DNA of 64,000 nt. Source: Geminicoccaceae bacterium (GTDB taxonomy: Bacteria > Pseudomonadota > Alphaproteobacteria > Geminicoccales > Geminicoccaceae). The stretch is from positions 38,504 to 102,503 of the forward strand of contig JANQPX010000015.1 of assembly GCA_028285265.1 (NCBI GenBank), given 5' to 3'. Positions 57,977-64,000 of this stretch are shown piece after piece; the first letter of the stretch is position 1, and each line of letters begins with the position of its first letter. A program made the translations under genes and the position numbers. The notes beneath the pieces were generated by a model. It had not been told where the DNA came from and ran no database searches. It saw only the letters and a list, made by a program, of their open reading frames with translations.

Positions 57977-59469
57977 GCCAGCCGAACATCCTTATGATCG
58001 TCACCGACCATTGGCCGGCCTCGCTCCTCGGCGCTGCCGGACACCCGGCGATCAAGACGCCCACCCTCAACCAACTCTCCCAATGCGGCGTGCGCTTCAC
58101 CAACGCCTATTCCGAACATCCCGTCTGCATCCCGGCCAGGCGCTCGCTGATGACCGGCACCTCAGCGAAGGAGCATGGAGACCGCACCTTCCAGGCAAAG
58201 CTGGAGATGCCCGCCCACCTGCCAACCATGGCGCAAACCTTTCGCGACGCCGGCTACCAGGCTCAAGCTGTCGGTAAGACCCATACCTTTCCGCAGCGCG
58301 ATCGCCTCGGCTTCGACGACATCCAGCTCGACGACGAAGGCCGCACCCATCACGGCGTCACGGACGACTACGAGATCTTTCTCGGCGACAAGGGTTACGT
58401 CGGGAGGCAGTTTGGCCACGGCATTTCGAACAACGGCTACGCCGCCACCAGCTGGCACCTGCCGGAGGAGGCGCACGCCACCAACTGGGCGACCGACACG
58501 ATGTGCCGGATCATACGAAGGCGGGATCCCAAGCGCCCGGCGTTCTGGTATCTCGGCTATCGCCATCCGCATCCGCCGCTGGTGCCGCCGCCGCGGTTTT
58601 TGGAGTTCTACCGGGACGTCGAGCTGGACAGACCCTTCCACGGAACCTGGTGTGACGGCGAGGATCTGCCGCTGACGCTGCAGGCATTCCGAAAACGCTA
58701 CGACCTCAACCCCGCCGAGGAGCAGTGGGCGCGAAAACACTTCTATGCGCTTTGTACCCAGATCGACCAGCAGATTGGAACATTGATCGGCACCATCCGC
58801 GAGGAGGGCATCCTCGACGATACCATCGTCCTGTTCACCTCGGATCACGGCGAGACCATGGGCAATCACGGCATCTGGGCTAAGCAGAATTTTTACGAGT
58901 GGTCGACCAACGTGCCGATGATTCTGATGGGCGTGAAGGACTGCGCTCACTTAGGCTTCGGTGAGACCGACGACCGGCTGGTCTGTCTTGCGGATATTAT
59001 GCCGACGCTTCTCGATCTCGCCGGCATTGACATCCCCGAGACCGTGACCGGCCGCTCCATGCTGAGCGAGCGGCGCAATCAGCTCTATGGCGAATTCGGT
59101 GAGGGCGAACTCAGCTCTCGCATGATCCATGACGGGCGCTACAAGCTGATCTACTACGCCGCCGGCAATCGCTGCCAGGTGTTCGATCTCGAAGCTGACC
59201 CGAACGAGCTCGAGGATCTCGCCGCCAAGCCCGAACACGTGGAACGCGTCGAGCAGATGAAAGCGCTGCTGATGGCCGAACTCTACGGCAGTGATCAGGA
59301 ATGGATCGTCGACAGCAAGCTCACCGGTCTTCCCAACCGCACTTACTGGCCAGCCCCCAATCGCGGCCTCGGTCTGACCCGCGGTCACCAATGGCCAGTG
59401 CCGCCGATCAATCCTGGCGGCCTGATGAACTTCTTCCCGGAGGCGCCGCCGAAGACGATAGACAAGTGA
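57973..59469 (+). CDS. Formylglycine-type sulfatase, cytoplasmic
   Basis: A 498-residue alkaline-phosphatase-superfamily sulfatase. Cys 52 in VCIPARRSLMTG is the CxPxR site converted to formylglycine. Metal ligands are expected in IVTDHW (Asp 12 region) and FTSDHGETMGNHG. No signal peptide is present, so it acts in the cytoplasm, unlike many sulfatases but like choline sulfatase. It is translationally coupled to TctA. It probably removes sulfate (or less likely a phosphonate group) from an imported organic ester. An activating enzyme gene is not in the window. Confidence 0.9.
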   Translation: MSQPNILMIVTDHWPASLLGAAGHPAIKTPTLNQLSQCGVRFTNAYSEHPVCIPARRSLMTGTSAKEHGDRTFQAKLEMPAHLPTMAQTFRDAGYQAQAVGKTHTFPQRDRLGFDDIQLDDEGRTHHGVTDDYEIFLGDKGYVGRQFGHGISNNGYAATSWHLPEEAHATNWATDTMCRIIRRRDPKRPAFWYLGYRHPHPPLVPPPRFLEFYRDVELDRPFHGTWCDGEDLPLTLQAFRKRYDLNPAEEQWARKHFYALCTQIDQQIGTLIGTIREEGILDDTIVLFTSDHGETMGNHGIWAKQNFYEWSTNVPMILMGVKDCAHLGFGETDDRLVCLADIMPTLLDLAGIDIPETVTGRSMLSERRNQLYGEFGEGELSSRMIHDGRYKLIYYAAGNRCQVFDLEADPNELEDLAAKPEHVERVEQMKALLMAELYGSDQEWIVDSKLTGLPNRTYWPAPNRGLGLTRGHQWPVPPINPGGLMNFFPEAPPKTIDK

Positions 59470-59614
59470 CCACCAATTGCTGCTTTGGTTATGGTTCGAA
59501 CCTGTCGGTTCGTCGAATCGGTTTTGACAATCTGCCCCAAGAGGAAATCAGTTGGCCGATGCTTGCATTCCCGTGACGACCCGCCGGACATGGCGCTACA
59601 GACGAATTTCGACT

Positions 59615-60820
59615 CTAAGCGGTCCCACCACTTTCTTTGACGTTCTCTTTTAAGACAAAGCCCGTCGCGCCAATCATAAGGAGCCCACCCATGGTGAGCA
59701 GCATGGGCATGGACGTGCCGTCCTGAAAGACAGCCACCAAGAAACTTGCGCCGCTGGCTGCGACAAGCTGGGCCGATCCGGAGACGGCGGACGCTGAGCT
59801 TCGCAGCTGTTGATCTACCGCTTCGAGAAGCAGAAGTGGTGCCGTCGCGATCATCAGGCCGAGGCCGACGGCGAAGATGGCTATGCAGACTATCAGCGAC
59901 ATGGATGATCCACCTTTCAGCGACGTGATCGACAGGGCTGCCGCGATGCCGCCAACGGCGAGCAAGAAGGAAAATGCTTCGAGATAGGCCGCGTTGACTT
60001 TGCCTCCAAGCCGGTTCGCGATCGTTCCGCCGACAATGACGGCAAGGCAGACGGCGCCATAGTAAAAGCCGTACTGCTGCGTTGGAACACCATAGAGATC
60101 GATTAGAAGAAACGGCCCATTGGTGACGAAAGCGAACAATGCGCCGAAAACAGCCGCGAGCGGTAGCAGATGTGAGAGCACCGCCCGCTTGCTGATCACC
60201 GCAAGATAGTTGCGAGCGACATTGCGGAAGTTCAGCGGAACCGGTCGTGTCAGCGTTTCTGGAACTTGGCGATAAACGAGTGCCGCGACGACGGCTGCAA
60301 AGGCGGCTAGCAGCCAAAAATTTGCTTGCCAGCCGAAGTTCACAAAGACGATGCCGCCGATCAGCGGGCCGACGATCGGCGCGGCACCGACGGCCATGCC
60401 ATGGAAACCGAGGATGCGGACGGCCTTATCCTGGCTGTACAGTTCATGGATCAAGAGCAGGACAACGACGGACGGCACGCTGCTTAGAAGCCCCTGCAAC
60501 GTTCGACCACCGATCAGCGGGGTGATGGATGGTGCCAGCGCGCAAAGAGCGCTCGCAGCCGAGAAACTCGTGATACCAGCGACCAGCATGGTCCGGCGGC
60601 CCAACCGATCAGCCAGCGGGCCATGGGCGAGCTGGGCCAAAGCGAAGGCTGCCAGGTTGAAGCTCATCGTCATCTTCGCGGCCTGTTCTGTCGTGTCGAG
60701 CAGTCTTGGAAGATGCGGCAGGCTTGGCGCGTAGAGATCGGTGGAAAGCACGCTCACCCAGGTACAGGCCACGAGAAAAATCGGCAAAGTCCAGTGCGGT
60801 TCCGGATTGATCGAACGCAA
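59615..60820 (-). CDS. Bcr/CflA-family MFS drug exporter
   Basis: A 401-residue, 12-helix major-facilitator protein. The opening VLSTDLYAPSLPHLPRLLDT and motif A GPLADRLGRRTMLVAG mark the Bcr/CflA (bicyclomycin/chloramphenicol resistance) branch; motif C-like GVFYG-type glycines appear in GMAVGAAPIVGPLIGGIVFV. It should export a drug or metabolite using the proton gradient. It is divergent from a LysR gene with 108 bp between starts, a usual regulator pairing. The 3' end converges on the sulfatase operon. Confidence 0.92.
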   Translation of the reverse strand: MRSINPEPHWTLPIFLVACTWVSVLSTDLYAPSLPHLPRLLDTTEQAAKMTMSFNLAAFALAQLAHGPLADRLGRRTMLVAGITSFSAASALCALAPSITPLIGGRTLQGLLSSVPSVVVLLLIHELYSQDKAVRILGFHGMAVGAAPIVGPLIGGIVFVNFGWQANFWLLAAFAAVVAALVYRQVPETLTRPVPLNFRNVARNYLAVISKRAVLSHLLPLAAVFGALFAFVTNGPFLLIDLYGVPTQQYGFYYGAVCLAVIVGGTIANRLGGKVNAAYLEAFSFLLAVGGIAAALSITSLKGGSSMSLIVCIAIFAVGLGLMIATAPLLLLEAVDQQLRSSASAVSGSAQLVAASGASFLVAVFQDGTSMPMLLTMGGLLMIGATGFVLKENVKESGGTA

Positions 60821-60928
60821 GCGGGTACATCCTCCATCTGCAGTTAACCCGCAAGCTTCTAAAGACTTCGATTCTATGAGGTAATATGCTCCCTATCGAA
60901 GATACCGTCCTGAAACTTAGGATGATCG

Positions 60929-61819
60929 ATGCACGATCTCACCGCGATGCGCGTGTTCGTAGCGGTTGCAGAAACACAATCATTCGCCGGAGCCGCGCGC
61001 CGTCTTGGCCTGTCAACTTCCGTCGTTAGCCACCACGTCGCCAAGCTGGAGGGGGTGCTCGGCGTTCCGTTGCTCAACCGATCGACGCGCCGGGTTGGAC
61101 TGACGGAGGACGGTGCTCACTATCTCAGGCGTGCTAAGCCGCTTGTCGACGAATCCGAGGCCCTATTTCGAGAGACGCGAGAGCGTGCATCCGCTGTCTC
61201 CGGTCGGCTGAAGTTAGCAGTGCCGCCCGGCATCGCGGAGCATCTTATCCTGCCGCCAACCCTCGACTTCATCGGTGAGCATCCACGTCTCGACGTTGTA
61301 CTCGATGTCGACCCGCGCCAGACTGACGTCATCGCCGACGGCTATGACGCCGCGATCCGCTCCGGCGCTCTTGTCGGCCCGGGTCTGAGATCTCGGAGGC
61401 TTGCTGATATCCATTTCTGCCTGTGCGCAACGCCGAGGTATGCTGATCGGTATGGAGTGCCCAAACAGGTCCAAGATCTCGCCCATCACAAAATCGCTCA
61501 CTGGTATGTACCTGGCGGTCAGGCCCCTTGGCAGTTCGAGACGGTTGACGGTCTGACCGAGATTGCTGTGACGGGCCCGCTTGCAACCAACAGCCTACAT
61601 GGTCAATTCAGGGCAGTCAGGTCGGGGCTCGCAATGGCGGCGCTTCCAGCTGCACTCGTCCAGGAGGGACTTGATACTGGGGAGTTCTTAGAGATTTTGG
61701 CGGACGCAAAAATCATCCCAGTGCCGCTTTGGATCCTTTGGCCCGAGCGAGCCTTCGAAGCACCAAAACTTCGCCGCTACATCGACTACCTAGTCGCTAG
61801 CTTGAACGATCACGAATGA
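60929..61819 (+). CDS. LysR-type regulator, CrgA/DhcR-like
   Basis: A 296-residue LysR protein beginning MHDLTAMRVFVAVAETQSFA with helix-turn-helix GAARRLGLSTSVVSHHVAKL. The effector domain starts near SGRLKLAVPPGIAEHLILPP, and the whole fits the large CrgA-like group. It is divergent from the Bcr/CflA exporter gene and probably controls it. A perfect hairpin lies 7 bp after the stop. Confidence 0.92.
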   Translation: MHDLTAMRVFVAVAETQSFAGAARRLGLSTSVVSHHVAKLEGVLGVPLLNRSTRRVGLTEDGAHYLRRAKPLVDESEALFRETRERASAVSGRLKLAVPPGIAEHLILPPTLDFIGEHPRLDVVLDVDPRQTDVIADGYDAAIRSGALVGPGLRSRRLADIHFCLCATPRYADRYGVPKQVQDLAHHKIAHWYVPGGQAPWQFETVDGLTEIAVTGPLATNSLHGQFRAVRSGLAMAALPAALVQEGLDTGEFLEILADAKIIPVPLWILWPERAFEAPKLRRYIDYLVASLNDHE

Positions 61820-61826
61820 CAGCTTC

Positions 61827-61869
61827 TGGCACACACTCCCCCGGAAGGTTTCCGGCAGAGTGTGTGCCA
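61827..61869. terminator. 12-bp hairpin after the LysR gene
   Basis: TGGCACACACTC (61827-61838) pairs exactly with 61858-61869. Inside it a second short stem, CGGAA with TTCCG, can form. It begins 7 bp after the LysR stop, as a terminator would, but no T-run follows, so its action as an intrinsic terminator is uncertain. Confidence 0.6.
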
Positions 61870-62294
61870 CAACGAGACTCGAAGCTTAGGCGCTGCCAGA
61901 CTGTGAAGCAGACATTGATTTTCGGACGGCTTAGCAGAGGTCGAGAGCTGTCTACATCGGAGCAAAGCATTGCGACCCCACTGTCGGAACCGGATAATTC
62001 TCCTCGGACCAGGCGGCGGCGGGAAGACGACGCTCGGCCGGAAGGTTGCTCGTGCTCTGCGTTCGCCTTTCTTCGTTTTGGAACTTTTTCATCAAAATCC
62101 GTTCGGAAGCAGCCACATCGCACAAACTTCTGCCTAAACGGCAGGTTCGTGGCGCATAGCAGACATCACACCAGGAGAGCTAGATTCCCGAATTGCCCCA
62201 CCGGAGACATACGGCATGGGTGACGTCGAACTTGCCAGGGAGACTTCAGGTCTGGAATCACATAGTGGGCACGCGATGCGATCGTTTCGAATGG
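61870..62294. other. Gap of about 425 bp, no supported gene
   Basis: Lies between the LysR hairpin and the convergent SDR gene. A plus-strand frame of 135 codons starting in the LysR tail runs through it. It is Arg/Ser-rich, shows no domain and crosses the hairpin, so it is not called. Nothing else was recognised. Confidence 0.4.
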
Positions 62295-63077
62295 CTACCA
62301 AAGCGTGTATCCGCCATCGATCACTAGGACTGTACCAGTCATGAAACGTGAAGCATCGCTTGCCAAATAGACAGCAAGCGGTCCGAGATCTTCGGGCTGA
62401 CCGAAAGACGCCATCGGCGTCCGCTGCTTGATGCCATCGATCACCTCGGGTCGCTCACGCGCCCAGCGCCGGTTGGGTTCAGTCATGAAGATGCCAGGGC
62501 AGATCGCGTTGACCGTTACGCCGTAGGTTGCCCAGTCCGCTGCAGCTGCACGGGTGAATTGAACGACCGCCGCCTTGGCGCTTTCATAGTGCCGACCACC
62601 GATGTTCCGGCCAGCGACAAGGGCGTTAATCGAGGCGATGTTGATCACCCGGCCGCCTTCGCCACGGGTAATCATGGTGCCACCGATCATCTTTGCGCAG
62701 ACGAACGCGCTCGTGAGGTTGAGATCGATCAGCTGGCGCCAGTTCTCCGTCGGCATCTCATGGATAGGCGTCGGATCGCGGCGACCGCCGACATTGTTGA
62801 TCAGAATGTCGAACGGCCCCTGCTCGGTCAGTGCCTGCCGGCATGCGGCCTCGCAAGTCTCAGGGTCACCCATGTCGGCCTGCAGCGTCCAGGCATCACG
62901 TCCAAGAACTCGAATGTCGGCAGCGGTCGCCTCCAAGCTTTGCTTATCGCGGCCGGTCAGGGTGACATCCGCACCGGCTTCGGCGATCGCCAATGCCATT
63001 TCCCGCCCGAGCCCGCGGCTGCCGCCAGTGATAAAAAGCCGCTTGCCGTCCAGCCGAAATCGATCCAGCACACCCAT
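62295..63077 (-). CDS. Short-chain dehydrogenase/reductase (gluconate 5-dehydrogenase-like)
   Basis: About 260 residues from the ATG at 63077 (MGVLDRFRLDGKRLFITGGS); the frame is open to 63110. Cofactor motif is TGGSRGLGREMALAIAEAG, then NNVGG, the catalytic Ser in VINIASINA and the YESAKAAV Tyr/Lys pair; it ends VLVIDGGYTLW. It matches SDRs acting on sugar acids or other hydroxy compounds. It stands alone on the minus strand, so context does not help to name the substrate. Confidence 0.9.
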   Translation of the reverse strand: MGVLDRFRLDGKRLFITGGSRGLGREMALAIAEAGADVTLTGRDKQSLEATAADIRVLGRDAWTLQADMGDPETCEAACRQALTEQGPFDILINNVGGRRDPTPIHEMPTENWRQLIDLNLTSAFVCAKMIGGTMITRGEGGRVINIASINALVAGRNIGGRHYESAKAAVVQFTRAAAADWATYGVTVNAICPGIFMTEPNRRWARERPEVIDGIKQRTPMASFGQPEDLGPLAVYLASDASRFMTGTVLVIDGGYTLW

Positions 63078-63339
63078 GACAATCTCCCGATATTGGCCAA
63101 TGGCAAACATTATGTCATGTTACAGCGGTTTGGGTACGATCGGGGTACTTCTCCCGCGGCAAGAATTGGCACGAACCGCCATCGCAGTCGGGGCGGCCGT
63201 TCCGTCCCAATCCACCGAGGATAGCCGCCGCAAGCAGCCTGCCTTGGTGGTTATCATGGATACTTATGGTGAATTCGTACGTCGGCTATCGTACTTTGAA
63301 GCTAGATTCATCCTGAGCCAAGCGTAAGTGCAGTCAGGC

Positions 63340-63690
63340 ATGAGACAAGAAATTCTGATGATCTCGGGCGTCACCAAGGTGGATCGACATCAGGTAACCG
63401 CCGACGTGAACGATGCTATTTCGGCGGCCGGTGGATGGGTCGTCAATCACATGCTATTCTCCAACATCGCAATCACCATCCAATTCTCTTTGCCGTCTCA
63501 GAGGTTTGATGAGTTTCGAGACCAGGTCATCGGAGCAAGTGTCAAACTGGACGACGATAGTCTTGCCAAAATTCGGGCGGTGATTGAGAAACACGTGCCT
63601 TGGCCGGTAGATGTGACAGCAGCTTTGAACATCACCTTCGTGCACAATGAGCCAGATCTGCGACAGGTGATCCCTGCGGTTCCGGGTTAA
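63340..63690 (+). CDS. Small conserved-looking protein, possibly ACT-like
   Basis: About 116 residues from the ATG at 63340 (a GTG at 63328 is an alternative; neither has a strong ribosome site). The pattern EILMISGVTKVDRHQVTADV, then DAISAAGGWVVNHMLFSNIA and ITIQFSLPSQRFDEFRDQV, alternates strands and helices as in ferredoxin-like/ACT folds. The family is not recognised. It stops 26 bp before the IstB fragment, so insertion-sequence activity may have changed its downstream neighbour. Confidence 0.5.
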   Translation: MRQEILMISGVTKVDRHQVTADVNDAISAAGGWVVNHMLFSNIAITIQFSLPSQRFDEFRDQVIGASVKLDDDSLAKIRAVIEKHVPWPVDVTAALNITFVHNEPDLRQVIPAVPG

Positions 63691-63715
63691 CAGCCAGGAG
63701 GTTATGCAGGAATGA

Positions 63716-64000
63716 CCGCTCCTGGCCGATCGCTTGCTTCGCCTCGATCTGGTCATCCTGGATGAACTCGGATACCTGCCCTTCAGCTCCTCAGGCGGCG
63801 CTCTGTTCTTCCACCTGCTTAGCAAACTCTACGAGCAAACCAGCGTCGCCATCACCACCAATCTCAGCTTCAGCGAATGGGCAAGCGTCTTCAGTGATAC
63901 CAAGATGACCACCGCTCTCCTCGATCGGCTTACCCATCACTGCCACATCCTGGAAACCGGCAACGACAGCTTCAGGTTCAAAGCAAGCACGGCCAAGGGC
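63716..64000 (+). mobile_element. istB: IS21-family IstB ATPase fragment, N-terminus missing
   Basis: The frame after a TGA at 63713 reads [20 protein letters not shown] (Walker B and following loop), then [20 protein letters not shown] (sensor I), [20 protein letters not shown] and a [13 protein letters not shown] tail, all in order as in the IstB helper ATPase. The first about 150 residues, including Walker A, are not upstream, so the gene is 5'-truncated. The window ends near its normal C-terminus. An 8-bp inverted repeat (63693-63700 with 63719-63726) spans the junction. No istA is in view. Confidence 0.85.

Noticed and set aside
61816..62223. 135-codon plus-strand frame after the LysR gene
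   Set aside because: It runs through a hairpin, is rich in Arg and Ser, and has no domain.

Overview
The window looks like about 64 kb of an alphaproteobacterial chromosome or large replicon. GC content appears to be roughly 60 percent by eye, and gene content is typical of a free-living, soil- or sea-dwelling Hyphomicrobiales, Rhodospirillales or Rhodobacterales relative. The supporting signs are a polyol dehydrogenase pair, several TRAP and tripartite tricarboxylate transporters, many LysR regulators and an OxyR/KatG pair. The genus cannot be fixed from the sequence. I found no rRNA, tRNA, CRISPR array, phage or complete insertion sequence. The left edge cuts an SDR gene, and the right edge holds an IS21-type IstB fragment.

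Layout: 1-2.2 kb holds the end of a polyol locus (sorbitol-type dehydrogenase, mannitol 2-dehydrogenase). 2.5-4.5 kb has a membrane class III adenylate cyclase facing a HEAT-like protein. 4.6-11.4 kb is a minus-strand operon made of a PotABCD-type ABC importer, a DmpA/BapA-family self-cleaving aminopeptidase, a creatinase/M24-fold protein that has lost most metal ligands, and a VOC protein. 12.2-16 kb has a small membrane protein, an AraC regulator, a degenerate PQQ-associated CXXCW protein and a multi-pass membrane protein. 15.9-19.2 kb is a divergent oxyR/katG pair with a clear terminator. 19.5-22 kb has an atypical RidA protein and two LysR regulators.

22-36.6 kb is the most interesting block. 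A class III aminotransferase converges on an MttB-like methyltransferase plus dimethylglycine-dehydrogenase-like pair. A LysR gene divergent from that pair leads into a same-strand run: TRAP transporter, 3-hydroxyisobutyrate-dehydrogenase-like enzyme, aldehyde dehydrogenase, SelA/MJ0158-like PLP enzyme, D-glutamate-cyclase-like DUF4392 protein, and a DUF1445 gene broken by an in-frame stop. I infer uptake and breakdown of an N-methylated or D-configured amino compound; the substrate is unknown. The DUF1445 gene ends at a scar against a frameshifted SMP-30 lactonase remnant.

37-43 kb has a second TRAP transporter with an acyl-CoA ligase, then a nitroreductase and a DUF2200 protein. 43.7-45.7 kb has a TAXI-OmpA fusion and a secreted 10-cysteine protein. 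46-48.3 kb pairs an enolase-superfamily enzyme with an atypical DapA-like lyase. 49.5-52.6 kb has an FAD monooxygenase, a DUF3500 protein and a PcaD-like hydrolase. 53.3-59.5 kb has a cupin and a LacI-controlled TctCBA transporter ending in a formylglycine sulfatase. 59.6-63.7 kb has a Bcr/CflA exporter with a divergent LysR, an SDR and a small unknown protein. Overall the window is a catabolic accessory region, where each transporter sits beside the enzymes likely to use its cargo.
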